Shown in pieces: positions 1-11,166 of a DNA stretch of 64,000 nt; positions within the stretch are counted from its first letter, which is position 1; each line of letters opens with the position of its first letter. The notes under the pieces were generated by a model. The model saw nothing but the letters and a program-made list of their open reading frames with translations, ran no database searches and had not been told where the DNA came from. The translations under genes were made by a program, and so were the position numbers. The stretch is from Tritrichomonas musculus (Eukaryota; Parabasalia; Tritrichomonadida; Tritrichomonadidae): assembly GCA_039105265.1 (NCBI GenBank), contig JAPFFF010000001.1:4092001-4156000 (forward strand). The letters are read 5' to 3'.

Positions 1-548
1 TTTTTTTTTTTCTCATATAATATGAGTCATATTCAATTTTAAAATCAATATAATATTACTCGTAGCGAACCAAATTAAAAAATTATACATTAATTATACA
101 TTATTTTACCTGTATAAATAAATATCTAAATTTGAAATAAATTGGTTAACCAAAGGTAGTTCTCGCACCTCTCAATATTTAAATATTTTTCCTTTAATAG
201 AATAATTTCAGAAATTTTTTATTTGTTGATTGAAAATATGAATCTTTATATCGCATCATATATTTCAGATATATAAAAAATGGTTTATTTATAATTGTTT
301 ATATATATTTATGTTAAATATTATTTAACTAATTTTTGATAAATGCAAATTCTCCACAAGGAATGATTTTTGTATGAACTCAGTGAAAATAAGCTTTTCA
401 AAAAGTTTGATCATGTCAGCCTACCCTTAAAAAAAAAAAAAAAAATTATTTTTGAGTTTCATTTTTCCTTATAAGAAAAAATCAAGTAATAACCATTCAA
501 TTTAATTTATTTAATTTTACTGAGACCAAAAGTAATTTTTTTTATTTT
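1..548. other. AT-rich flank, no gene seen
   Basis: This stretch is AT-rich with short A and T runs and no open frame of note. It lies beyond the 3' end of the serpin gene, which reads toward it. I see no RNA gene or repeat that I can define. Confidence 0.5.
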
Positions 549-1652
549 TTATTGATTTGGATTTTTCATAAAGCCTTCAAATAAAATAGTATTTGTTTTT
601 TTATTTCTAATCAAGTAAAGGAATGGACGATTTGCTTTAAAAGTTTTAGGAATTCCCATTGTCATACATTGAATTTCAGTTGCTGCAGCAGCTACTGTTC
701 CTTTTTCATCAACAATTATTTTGGCTTTTTGAATTATATTGTCTATTTTATAAGGAACTTTTGAATCAACGAAATCGGCAGAATTAGAAAATCCTTTAAT
801 TAAGCCCAACTTTTTGAAAGATTCAGTTAATTCTAATTTCATTTCAATTGTGAATTTGGGCATCATTACACTTAATTTCTCTTTTCTCATTTGAGACAAT
901 AAATATTTATTTAATTTATGATATGTTATTTTTTTCAAAATTTCGAATTCTTCTTTTGGTTTCGGTAATATAATAACAAAATCGTAATCTTTTTCTAAAT
1001 ATGGAATTGAAATTGCAGTTAATGAGTCGTTTTCTGCATAATCAAAATCTCGTGATTGTGATATAAGCATTGTAACTTTAATTACTGATCCATTTGCAAG
1101 GGTAAATCTAGTAAATGCGCATGGATCGATTTCTTCGAATTCTTCCTCCCAACTGCATTTGAAATATATTGCATTAAGTATTACAAGAGTTGAAAGAGGA
1201 TTTAAATCGTCTGGATTAACTATTTGGTCAATCATACCATGCGTAGCACGATTGACTTCTTCGTTAATCAAATCACATCCTGGCTGCGGAAAATTAACTT
1301 TTGTAATTGGTATTCCCAAAATCTTTTCATTTGGTAAAAATGTTTTTGGGTCAAAGTCTAATTTTTCATTCGCCCAAATTCTGTTTGAAGTAAAAACAGT
1401 TTTTGTATTTTCAAAATTAATAAGATCTCGAAGTTGATCTAAAACAGTATCTATTTCATCTTCATCAATAGAAATTTGAAGAGATTGCAGAATTTCGGCC
1501 CGAGTTTCATCTTTGAAGAGAGGTATAGACATTGCAACGCAAACGAAAGCAGAATATGGTGAAAAAACTGTATTAACATCCCCATTTTCTTTATCTATCA
1601 ATTGTAAAGCTTTCAAACTAAATTTTTTTAATGATTTGTTAAGTTGGGACAT
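549..1652 (-). CDS. Serpin-family protease inhibitor
   Basis: A 367-residue serpin, the usual length of the bare serpin fold. I start at the ATG (MSQLNKSL); the frame stays open 34 codons further upstream but without an ATG. The N-terminal part has the serpin pattern FSPYSAFVCVAMS, the middle has LVILNAIYFKCSWEEEF, and the C-terminal part has the hinge EKGTVAAAATE followed by ANRPFLYLIR. The small-residue hinge (G at P15, T at P14, A at P12-P9) is the form found in inhibitory serpins, so loop insertion is expected. Counting from the hinge Glu (P17), and back from the RPF Phe as P12', both place Met-Gly at P1-P1', as in the Met-Ser of alpha-1-antitrypsin. That suggests a chymotrypsin- or elastase-like serine protease target, though some serpins trap cysteine proteases. 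No clear signal peptide follows the chosen start, so it is probably cytosolic unless the longer form, which would add a hydrophobic N-terminus, is used. Confidence 0.93.
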   Translation of the reverse strand: MSQLNKSLKKFSLKALQLIDKENGDVNTVFSPYSAFVCVAMSIPLFKDETRAEILQSLQISIDEDEIDTVLDQLRDLINFENTKTVFTSNRIWANEKLDFDPKTFLPNEKILGIPITKVNFPQPGCDLINEEVNRATHGMIDQIVNPDDLNPLSTLVILNAIYFKCSWEEEFEEIDPCAFTRFTLANGSVIKVTMLISQSRDFDYAENDSLTAISIPYLEKDYDFVIILPKPKEEFEILKKITYHKLNKYLLSQMRKEKLSVMMPKFTIEMKLELTESFKKLGLIKGFSNSADFVDSKVPYKIDNIIQKAKIIVDEKGTVAAAATEIQCMTMGIPKTFKANRPFLYLIRNKKTNTILFEGFMKNPNQ

Positions 1653-4600
1653 GCGACAAGTAGAGAAAAAAAAAATGGCAATTAGTAAATTGAATACAAA
1701 CAATTTTTCTTTACAAGACAAATTTTGTGAATATATTTCAGAGATACAATTCAATTATCTTTTTCATAGATTGAATATTCATACAATATTAAAATATGAA
1801 TATCTATGCTTTAATATAATATTGATATTATTATAATATTCTAATATTTTTATATATAAATATAAATTCATTTATATGAATAATATTTCTACAAAATTGT
1901 TATAAATAATGATAATTACAGAATAGAGGAAAAAAGAATTGGCAGATGAATTTTGCCTGATTTTCTGTAAACATGAAATTTATTATGAGGAGTAAAATAT
2001 ATCATATTTTTATCAAAATTTAATCCTTCAATTTTGAGAAATTGATACTCCTATTAAAAATCTGATTGTGTTATATATTCAGATATTCAGGATATAAATA
2101 TATTTTTAAATAAATATACTAAATTGATGATAAAATGAATTTAGTAAATATTAATTTTTTTATATATAGGCTTAGATATTTTAAAATTTTAAAATTTTTT
2201 TATTATTGGTAAATAAAATATAAATATCTAATTTTTATTTCCACCCGGTCTTGAAATATTTTTTAATTGTATAACATAATTGCTAAAATATTTAAAAAAA
2301 AAATATTTATTGATCCTAATAAGAAATATTCACATAAAAAACATTGAAAAAATAAGAGATATTTTTATTTTGACGATTAAAAAAACTTCAATTTTTTTTT
2401 CTTATATAGAAAAAATTGTTTAGTATTGAAATTAAAAATTTTTTAAAAATTTTGTTTTTTTTCATTTTCGAACTTTTTTCAAAAGAATTTCTTAAAAATA
2501 TTTAACTTAATTGGAGAAATTCATTCATGTTTATTAATTGCAGAAATAAAAAATTCTACATCTGATAAAATTACAAATATCTAAAATGATATCAACCTTT
2601 TACAATTTGAAACATTTGATTTTATCTATTATTTTCAATTATCATGTATGAACATTAAAAATTCTGAATTTTTGAAACAATATCTTGATGCATAACTTTA
2701 TATATAGTTTAATTCTTTATTTCCAGAAGTGCGAGAACTAAAAATAACGTATTTTTTAATTTAAAAAAGTGGATTTTTTCACTAAATTGTTAATCAAATC
2801 AATGCTATTTTTAATATAATATAATGCATACCTAATGCTATACATCATATTTAATTATTAGGTCGTTTTAATGTTTGCAGAAGTAAGTGGGAAAAAATGG
2901 TATTTTGGTAATTTCTAATTAGTTCTGAAATATTGTTCATTTTAATATTATTTATTTATATATAAATTAAATTATATATATAGTTTTAATATAATATATA
3001 AAATAGTTTTTTAATTTATAGAGATATTAGTGTTTAAAAAAATAATAAATATAATATAAAAATATACGGAGCTCTGGTGAATTTCATAGGGATAACTATT
3101 TGTATTTTTATTATATTCAACATGTATATATACATATTTTCTTATTAATCTGAATCGCTCGCCGGGGGTAATTTTATTTTTATTTTTTAAAATTCTGAAG
3201 AAAAAATACGTTATAATTAATTCCCCTCAATTTCAAATTTTCATAAAAAAATGCAAAAAAATATGGTTTCTTATTGTTGAATCTTAATGAAAATAAAGTG
3301 AATTAAAAAATATACTATGATAAATATAAAAAAAATATTATTTCCCGATTTTATGCAACTTTGCCAAATTATTAAAATCAAGATATTTCAACCATCTTTT
3401 ATTAAAATGTATGCTTATCCAACTCTTATTATGCACACTTGATAACTGATTTTAATTCCTCTATATATCTTTTGTTATGTTTGAGATTAAACAAAAAAAA
3501 TGAAATTTTAAAATCTAAGCATTCCTAGAAAAATTGGCCCTATAAATTTAATTGAAATCAATATTATAATATTAATACATATTATAATTCATATGTATAT
3601 TTTTTATTTTAAATTTAACCTATTTAATTTTAAGATATTTATAAAAAAATATAACGACTATTGCGAATTTAAATTTTAAATGATTAATCAAATTTTTCAT
3701 TCTGTTCTCACAAATTAATTTTTTATGCAAAAAATCATTTTTTTTATATTTTTATGCTTGAAACAATAACTATAAGCGATTTACATATAAATAAATAAAA
3801 AATTAGCTCTTTTTTTAGTAAGTTAAAAATTCTGAAGAAAAAAAACACGTTGTAATTATCTCCCCTCAATTTATAATTTTTAACAAAAAATATAAAAAAA
3901 TGTGGTTCAAAGTTAAAAAAATTTAATAAAAATTATATGAGATAATACATATATAGCGGTAATTATAAAAATATGATTAATGACTTGTTTTCAGCAACTT
4001 AGTCTAAAAATAAAAATCAAGATATCTTGAGATAGTATGAGTAAAATTTGTCCCTGATGTAGTATATTCATTAATATCTTTGGATAATTGTATTTACATC
4101 CAAAAGTTCAGATATTGTCCAGAATTTGATAAAAAAAAATCAATTTAATTTTCTGAAAGCTCCTAGAAAAAATGGCCCTATAGTTTGGTTTACTAATGGT
4201 ATTTATTAATATATAGGAAATATAATGCCTATATCAAAATTTATAGAGATTTTAACCTATTTGTTTTCAAGATATTTATTTAAATTTTATATTTGGTCAG
4301 ATATTTTCGAAAATTTTGTCTATAATTTTATAGCAAAAATGGCTCAAATCGTATTATTCTGAATCTTATCTTTCCAAAGAAAGAACTATTATTGTACATA
4401 AGACTTTTCAATCTCTTTCAGCTGTATCCCATCATTGGGATTATAACGATTTGAGTCATCATCTCAATAATTCCAGTCAATGTTCAGCTCATCACTTTTT
4501 ATCTTGATTTTTTGGTTTTTTTTTGGTTGAGATTCCCAACTTGGGAAAAATTAAATCTAATTTTTTTTATTATTGAATTATTTTTAATAAAATAAAAATA

Positions 4601-4948
4601 ACAATGTAATTTACATATATATAAATATTTATTTGTGTTCTAAAAGAGAGAAAATGTAATTTCTCTCCAACATTTATAAAATTTTATAATTGAATGGTTT
4701 ATTTTTTATTTTATTAAAATTTTAAAACACAAATATTTTTACTCCTAGTGACTAATATAATTTAAAATCCTATCATAATAGAGAAGGATAAATATATATA
4801 TATATATTATTTTATAATTTAATAATAATGAAATCAACCAGCTCTCGCACCTCTTTATTTCCTTTTTTATAAAAGGTCAATCTACTTTGAAGAAATACAT
4901 TACATTATTTTTCACATGTTTTCTTCATTTCTACTTTTTTATACATTA
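1653..4948. other. Long AT-rich intergenic region
   Basis: No gene is supported here. The region has many A/T runs and short shadow frames only. It contains a diverged direct duplication (separate entry) and ends at a TA-flanked MITE. Around 3150-3165 there is a short GC-richer patch (CGCTCGCCGGGGG) that I cannot explain. Confidence 0.5.
3185..4290. repeat. Diverged direct duplication, about 640 bp period
   Basis: Two units, about 3185-3655 and 3835-4290, share blocks in the same order: TCTGAAGAAAAAA, TTCCCCTCAATTT or its TCTCCCC variant, GCAACTT, AAAATCAAGATAT, TCCTAGAAAAA followed by TGGCCCTATA, and TTTAACCTATTT followed by AAGATATTTAT. The blocks are separated by diverged DNA, so the duplication is old. 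Neither unit carries a reading frame. It may be a non-coding repeat family or an ancient tandem duplication. Confidence 0.6.
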
Positions 4949-5307
4949 AGGGCGTCCGTCCTAAAAATGTTGTAAAATTGTCAATATTGAATAAACTCAT
5001 AGAATACATCTTTCAATACTTCCAAATTATGAAAAAGTTTAGGTCAAAAATGATGATATTTGTCCTAAACGATCAAAAAATAATTTTTTTTTTTTTGTCC
5101 GATAAAATTTTGCAAAATATAATTTTGAATTAAAAAAGAAAAAAAATGCATAAAAATATTTTTTTAATATATAATCAATCTATGAATAATAAGAATTTTA
5201 TTTCCTCAAAAATATAATTGATTTTTCAACTTTTTTTACTCCAAAAAAGACCAAAAATATTTGAGAAATCTCATTGAATTCTGAGCATTGAATTGGACGT
5301 ACGCCCT
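4949..5307. mobile_element. MITE with GGGCGT terminal repeats, TA target site
   Basis: The 359-bp element has terminal inverted repeats AGGGCGTCCGTCC (left) and AGGGCGTACGTCC (right, read inward), and both ends are flanked by TA within TTAA. It carries no gene. The internal stretch with AATATTGAATAAACTCATAGAAT is shared with the MITE at 50131-50480, and its core also occurs in the 3' part of the Tc1 element near 52130. This supports a Tc1/mariner-derived MITE family. The TTAA flank would also fit piggyBac, which is less likely given the shared core. Confidence 0.75.
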
Positions 5308-5748
5308 TAATAATAAATTATGATTTTTTCATAATTTATTATTAACAGAAATAAGAAAAATAATTTCACAAAAAGTGATAATAATAATATAAAAAGAATT
5401 CAAAATTTTTAATGTATACATAATTTTTGAAATCAAAATAAAATAATATTTTCTCAAAATTCAAGGATAAAAAATTATTATTTTTCTGATTATAAGATAT
5501 TTAATTTAATCGTTATTATCATATTTTCCTAAAAAAGAAATTTGATTTGCCAAAATTTTTTTATTTGGGTTTCAAGTTTTTAACGTATGGTTATTTCTTT
5601 TGTAAACTTTCAATCCGATAATTTATTGATATAAAATTGTATCTGATAAATAATATTTATTCATATTTTGATTAAAGTTTCAATTATTCGTATCGTTTCA
5701 GTTCATTTTTGTAACTTTTGGCGGTAAAATTTAAATTTCAATGAAATT

Positions 5749-5783
<35 letters not shown>

Positions 5784-6382
5784 ATTTTATGATTAAAATA
5801 ATTTATCATAATTAAAAATTTAAAACAAGCTTTTAAATTGCCACGTATTCTAAAAATATACCAAGACAGGGTGGGATGTATAATTTTTTTTCTCATATCA
5901 CATTCTCTAAAAATTTCAATGTTTTTCAGTTTTGATCTTTATTACTTATTTAAATATCAATATTATTATTTGCCCAAATATATAACATGAATTTAATTAT
6001 AAAAAATAAAATAAAAGTTTTGCAAATAGCTTATATCATGAATACTAGATAATAATTTTTGAATATTGTCACCTCATTTTTTCGATAAATATTAGAGATA
6101 CACACACTCTATTTGTATATAATAATTCTCCTCATTTATATCTATATAGATATATAAAAATTATTAATTAAAAATTAATATTTATTGTTTTCATCTTTTC
6201 TATAATTACTAGATTAAATTTGAAAAGAAATATTCATTGTAGTCAAATATCTTTTGTTTTTGACCTTTTCGATAAGAGAGTATACAGAGGTAAACAGGCG
6301 AAAAAGTGATATGTTATAAAATATATATTAAGGTACAAATCTAGTACGTTAAATAACCGCATATTTTTTTGACATCCAATAG
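5308..6382. other. AT-rich intergenic region with T tract
   Basis: No gene is supported. It contains a 31-base uninterrupted T tract at 5752-5782 and otherwise plain AT-rich DNA up to the GC-rich island near 6383. Confidence 0.5.
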
Positions 6383-6479
6383 CAGGGATGATGGACGGGC
6401 ACGGGCACGGGCAAATTGCCCGTAAAAATGACGAGCCACGGACAGTGCCCGTGCCCATGTTTGCCCGTACTTGCCCGTG
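6383..6479. repeat. GC-rich CACGGG island, possible hAT end
   Basis: A sudden GC-rich patch in very AT-rich DNA. It starts CAGGGATGATGG, continues with three GGGCAC-type hexamers, and has the inverse motif TGCCCGTGCCC downstream, so it can fold on itself; two further TGCCCGT copies follow. The CAGGG start followed by CGGGCA repeats resembles the end of some hAT transposons, but I found no matching other end or target duplication. It may be an end fragment cut off by the neighbouring Polinton. Confidence 0.45.
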
Positions 6480-6720
6480 AGTAGTAATAGTATGTTCGTA
6501 TTGACCCCCAGATAATAATTCATTGGAAACCCCCCTCAGGAACCAAGCTCAAAACCTCATTTTGAAAATTAGTGAAAAACTTATCCACAGGGTTTATATT
6601 TTAATTAGCCTCCATAATCTGTTGTAGAACAAGGCCTGTCATAAAGCGCTAAACACTCATTTTAAAATTTATCTGAAAACTAATTTGGGATTTAAAATTT
6701 AAATAAGGGCTCCAGAACGG

Positions 6721-6751
6721 ACAACAAAGTTGTACTAAGGCACTATGTGCC
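6721..6751. repeat. Double hairpin in Polinton left flank
   Basis: Two perfect hairpins with 3-nt loops sit side by side: ACAAC-AAA-GTTGT (6721-6733) and GGCAC-TAT-GTGCC (6739-6751), separated by ACTAA. A direct repeat AACGGA flanks the pair. It lies just upstream of the 6818 gene. Confidence 0.6.
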
Positions 6752-6817
6752 GAACGGATTCTGAGAACAAGTTATAAAATTTTAAATTAAGAATTTGTTT
6801 TTTTATCTTATTTAAAA

Positions 6818-7234
6818 ATGCAACAACGCATCGACCATATCATTTCTGAATTACCTGCTTTAAAATCTGAAATTGAAACAAAGCAAACAGAATCAAACGA
6901 AACACAAATTGAATCATCAACTGAATCACAAATTGAACAATCAACTGAATCAACTGAACAATCAACTGAATCAAACGAACCATCAAACAATGAATTAAAT
7001 CCTATACGAAGAAGAACAAATCGCTCATTTCCATTAAACAAATCGAAGTTTTTAAATGATGAACAGAGAGACCAAGTTCTCCAATTCGCTTCTGACCATA
7101 AAGAAACAATTAAGAACCAATCAAGGTCTAATCGAATTCAATTCCTTCAGAATCTAATTCGTGAACAATTAAATATCAATTTATCGTTATATATGACGGG
7201 AAAACTGATTCAAATAATCTCATCCAACAATTAA
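6818..7234 (+). CDS. Small Polinton protein, Ser/Thr/Glu-rich N-terminal half
   Basis: I do not recognise this 138-residue protein. The N-terminal half is built of imperfect repeats around QSTESTEQSTES and looks disordered. The C-terminal half is basic and predicted helical (NDEQRDQVLQFA, then IQFLQNLIREQLN), and could bind nucleic acid or another protein. The ATG at 6818 is the first in the frame. It sits at the left edge of the Polinton, converging on the fibre-like region, and is preceded by a double hairpin. The ordered composition suggests a real gene, but its function is unknown. Confidence 0.55.
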   Translation: MQQRIDHIISELPALKSEIETKQTESNETQIESSTESQIEQSTESTEQSTESNEPSNNELNPIRRRTNRSFPLNKSKFLNDEQRDQVLQFASDHKETIKNQSRSNRIQFLQNLIREQLNINLSLYMTGKLIQIISSNN

Positions 7235-7257
7235 GCTAAAAAAATTTTTTATACTAT

Positions 7258-9546
7258 TTATGCCTTAAAGCATGCAATTGTTTTATTATCTATTATTGCA
7301 ATTATGATACCAACAGTTATACGTTTAATCTTTGATGTTATTGCAGTTTCACCACTGAGAATCTTCAATTTATTATCTTCATTATCAATAAATACTTCAT
7401 CCCCAATACTATAACAAGATGAATCATCAACTTTCAAAAGATAATCACCATGGGAAGCGAAGGTTATAGCGTTATTTTTTTCATCAATTCTAACACAAAT
7501 ACCAACATATTCTTTCCATGAACCAGTAGTTTTGACTCTGCAAATGCAATCTGTAGTATCATTCACAGTTGAAAGTATCCAAGTATCACCAACATGTTTA
7601 TAAACCTTACCGGTCATATATACTGGAGCTCCAATAACGAAATCATTAATAGAGTTCATTGATGACTCGATTGGGGAGTAATGAGTGATTGTTGTGTTTG
7701 ATGTACCATATATCACGCTCTTAAATTTTGCTAAATAACCTCGGGACATGATACCTTTTGCATATATTTGTTTAGCATCTAATAATTCCTGAGTAGTTGT
7801 CCAAGAATATTCGGCTATTGGGAAATTATATGTAAGTGGTCTTCCTGATGCTATATCAACAGTGTCTTCATAATAGAATGGGAATTTGAAATTATCGAAA
7901 TACACAGTTCTTTGATGTAATACAAGAACAATGTTATGACGATTTCCCGCTGTATCATAGAATAATACCCTTATTTCAAATCATAGTGTATATTCACCTA
8001 CTATGTATTCCATTTTAATTACATTGTTTTCAAGTTTTAGATAATGAATTGATATCTCACCACCATCTGTAATCGGACCGCAATCAATGGCACATCTTTT
8101 TATGAGTTCTTCTTTTGTTATAACGTTTGACTTCAATGCAAATTTTTCATCACAATCTGATTTAGTTAAATATTCAGCTAAATATTCAGTTATTTGACAT
8201 TTAAATACAACTCCAGATGATATTAATGAAGCTAAATTAGTTATTGGTTTCTCATTTTTTTCGAAAATACAATATAATTCATTATAATAAAATCTATCGA
8301 AATCAGTAGTTTCTAGTGAATTATTTATTAAATCAGCTGAAGTATAAACATTGTTTGTTAATAATTCATTTAATGAACTCTTCAAAGCATGTTTCCCATC
8401 AGCCACATCCTTGGTCTCATATTTATCTAATTCATATGCGAGCTCATCTTCATCGACAAACTTCTCATCAGCCTGGGTACTAGTATAATATGGTGTCAAG
8501 TCAACTGGTTCTGGGATATCACTCTTCAATGCTAATTCATCTGTTCCATCCTCAGCCAAAATTGATATAATATAAACAATTGGTCCTTTACAATGTGTTG
8601 TTGAATTTTCTAGCAGTAATGTACCATCATATTTCCAAAACAAACTGTATTCAGTACCTTCAACATCAATGAAGTTATCACACCAATATCCTAGTGAACT
8701 AATATTACCAGTTATGAACACATAATCATATTCAATATCATTATATCTAAATTTGATGAAACATTTTTCGTAAACATGATGACAAATACCGTTTTCTTCT
8801 ATACTTCTATCAATTTCGAGTTGATTTAACTTTGTTATACTTAAATCATCTTTTTTATGATAAGACTGTAAGTCCTGCGCTTTAGCGTACTCGCTTAAGC
8901 TCGTAAGCTTTGCATACTCATCAAGATTAATCAAATTCAGTACTTTAGTTACTGCCATGGATGATAATATATATGATGCTTGTGCTGATAGTGGTTTATC
9001 ATCATTCATTATTTTCTGTTGAACTTCTTCTGTTGGTTCTTCATTCGGATTCAATTGTAGTTCATTATTTTTGAGAACTGTGGGTATCTCAGGGATATCT
9101 TCTTTTTTTGCATACAATGTCATATCTGGCAAGTCTTCTGTTTTCACATATGGTTCCAAAGCAGTTGTCAAAGCAGATTCATTAACCAAATCTGTAGGTA
9201 CCTCAGGTATGTCAGTTGATAATGCAAAATTGTTAACAACGTAATCACGTAATGTATTAACAGCGTTTTCAATTTCTTCACTACTAGCATACTTTAATAA
9301 TTCTTTATTGAATTCCTCTGTTTTCAAATAATCGAATAAATCAGTTGTTTTCGCATATGGTTTTAATAATTCTTTCAATTCCTTAGTATTCAAGCTTGAC
9401 CCTAAATTATTTCCGTTATTGCATTGGCAGGAACCATTGGTTCCCGGACACAAATGTGTACAAGCATATTTCTTAATATATTCTATTATCAATTCATCAA
9501 TTGTATTTACTTTTTTTATATTACCAGCTTGTTCTATCGTGAACAT
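7258..9546 (-). pseudogene. Fibre-like gene region of the Polinton, broken
   Basis: Two open segments on the minus strand carry what looks like an appendage protein. The larger has many spaced repeats of the type YAKTTDL, YVKTEDL, YAKKEDI, YAKAQDL and ALKSDIP, which resemble shaft repeats of phage tail fibres and imply a trimeric coiled rod. It begins at the ATG reading MFTIEQAGN, 14 bp from the divergent 9561 gene. The smaller segment is beta-rich (YVGICVRIDE, then YSIGDEVFID), like a capsid decoration or knob domain. The region appears broken, with about one break. In Polintons such a protein would form surface projections on the virion; this is inference from composition. Confidence 0.5.
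9430..9459. repeat. Double hairpin inside the fibre-like gene
   Basis: GGAACC-ATT-GGTTCC (9430-9444) is a perfect 6-bp stem with a 3-nt loop, followed after CGG by ACACA-AA-TGTGT (9448-9459). The pair lies inside an open reading frame. Confidence 0.55.
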
Positions 9547-9560
9547 TTTGGGAATAATAA

Positions 9561-10292
9561 ATGATAACAAACATAAACGAAGATTTCATACTAAACGAAG
9601 TAAAAAAAAGGGACTATCAAGATATGCTCATATTCATGTTCCAAAATAGTAAGTTAACACAAATAACAACAATTAATGGTAATATTATTGAGTATCTTAA
9701 GAATCCTCGTAACTATGTCAAAGATGTAAAAACAAATTTAAAAGATATTCTTGATCAATATAACGCAAAGCCTAAAGGAAGTAAAAGACAAAAAAATGAA
9801 TTAGCTAAAATACTTGATTCAAAAGCGAATTACTTTATTGATTTAACTAACTATCTGAAAAATAAAGAAAAACCTGGTGTCATTCCACAAATTGAGGAAG
9901 AGGAAGAGCCTGATTTAGCAGACGATTATTTCAGAAATCGAATTAATAAAGACATTGAATCACTTAGTGATTTAGTTATACTTGATAGTAATCAAATTAA
10001 TGCTTTACAATTATTTTATCGTATTGTTGATGACTCAGAGAAGTATTCAGTATTCAATAAAAAAGATACTACACAGATTCAATCACTTGTCAAATCTTTG
10101 ACAAATAATATAGACTCACATAAAAGCAATGAGGCATCAGATAATATAAATAACCTAATGCAATTTGAGAATATTAGAAGAAAAACCAATATTGAAACAA
10201 TGAGAAAGATAGCAGAATCTAATCAAGAAGGTCAACAATTATTAGATGCTTACAATAAATCTTCTTCAATTGATGCTAATCAACTTAAGTAA
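9561..10292 (+). CDS. Unknown Polinton protein, 243 residues
   Basis: I do not recognise a family. The protein is hydrophilic, rich in Lys, Asn and Asp, and largely helical in appearance, with no membrane segment, signal peptide or cysteine motif. An acidic patch (EEEEEPDLADDYF) lies near residue 115. The ATG at 9561 is divergent from the fibre-like gene start, with a very short shared spacer that must hold both promoters. The next gene follows on the same strand after 26 bp. It could be a virion or scaffold protein by position. Confidence 0.6.
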   Translation: MITNINEDFILNEVKKRDYQDMLIFMFQNSKLTQITTINGNIIEYLKNPRNYVKDVKTNLKDILDQYNAKPKGSKRQKNELAKILDSKANYFIDLTNYLKNKEKPGVIPQIEEEEEPDLADDYFRNRINKDIESLSDLVILDSNQINALQLFYRIVDDSEKYSVFNKKDTTQIQSLVKSLTNNIDSHKSNEASDNINNLMQFENIRRKTNIETMRKIAESNQEGQQLLDAYNKSSSIDANQLK

Positions 10293-10318
10293 TTTGGTTA
10301 TTAACAAATGAGCATTCC

Positions 10319-11131
10319 ATGCCCGGCACTGAAAGTGCTGAATTTACTGCTGAAAACCTTTATGAATATTATAATCGAGCTATAAATCCCAAAGATGATT
10401 CAGATGTTAGAGTAAAAAAACTTGTATTACAATTGCATGATGCAATACGCGAAACAAACATATTTGAAGAAACAACTGAGCCTGAAAACAAAAAGAAGCT
10501 CAAACAATTAATAAAGTATATTAAAGAGAATGGTGACAGAGAAATATTTTATAACATGAATAGTGACTCACAAAGCGTTAACGATAATAATGATGATAAT
10601 GAATATTTTTCCATTCCTAAATCAATGTCAAAGCCTGTATTTAAATCACCATCTAAAAAACCCGTAGTTAGTTCTGAAAACTACGAAGATTTATTTAATG
10701 TTGATATTGCATCACCAGAAGGTGTATCTCCAATCGATAATGATGAATTCAAAAGTAATTATATGCAGTCTGTCCCAACTGGTAAACGTTCTGGTAAAAC
10801 ATTTGAAGCTTCACAAAAACGTTTAAATGACTTATACATTTTCGAAAACAAACAAAGCATTGATGTTAGTAAATACCGAGGGGAATTATTTGATATTCTT
10901 ATTAATGGTAATTATCGTATTAAATTCTCTCCAAAATGTGCTACAAGAGATGGCGCAGATGCCTATTGTAAGAAGAAATTTGATAAAAATGGATATCCAT
11001 TATATCGATTAATTCCTGAAAGGAGAGACACATTAGTCCCTCTTGGTAATCCAATTTATGACTTAAATGGCGACAAAGTAGAGGACATCGTTATTGTTGA
11101 TACTCGCGGTAAACCTGTTATAATTAATTGA
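10319..11131 (+). CDS. Unknown Polinton protein, 270 residues
   Basis: No family recognised. The N-terminal 90 residues are helical and charged; the middle is low-complexity with NDNNDDNEYF and Ser/Pro-rich linkers; the last 100 residues look folded (KFSPKCATRDGADAYCKKKF then YPLYRLIPERRD). A short hairpin, GCACT-GAA-AGTGC (10326-10338), lies just inside the coding start, in a GC-rich patch unlike the rest of the gene. It follows the 9561 gene closely on the same strand and precedes a small broken gene, so the three may form one transcription block. Confidence 0.6.
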   Translation: MPGTESAEFTAENLYEYYNRAINPKDDSDVRVKKLVLQLHDAIRETNIFEETTEPENKKKLKQLIKYIKENGDREIFYNMNSDSQSVNDNNDDNEYFSIPKSMSKPVFKSPSKKPVVSSENYEDLFNVDIASPEGVSPIDNDEFKSNYMQSVPTGKRSGKTFEASQKRLNDLYIFENKQSIDVSKYRGELFDILINGNYRIKFSPKCATRDGADAYCKKKFDKNGYPLYRLIPERRDTLVPLGNPIYDLNGDKVEDIVIVDTRGKPVIIN

Positions 11132-11166
11132 TTCCGTCTTGTTAAAGCAGACCCTTATAAGAAATT

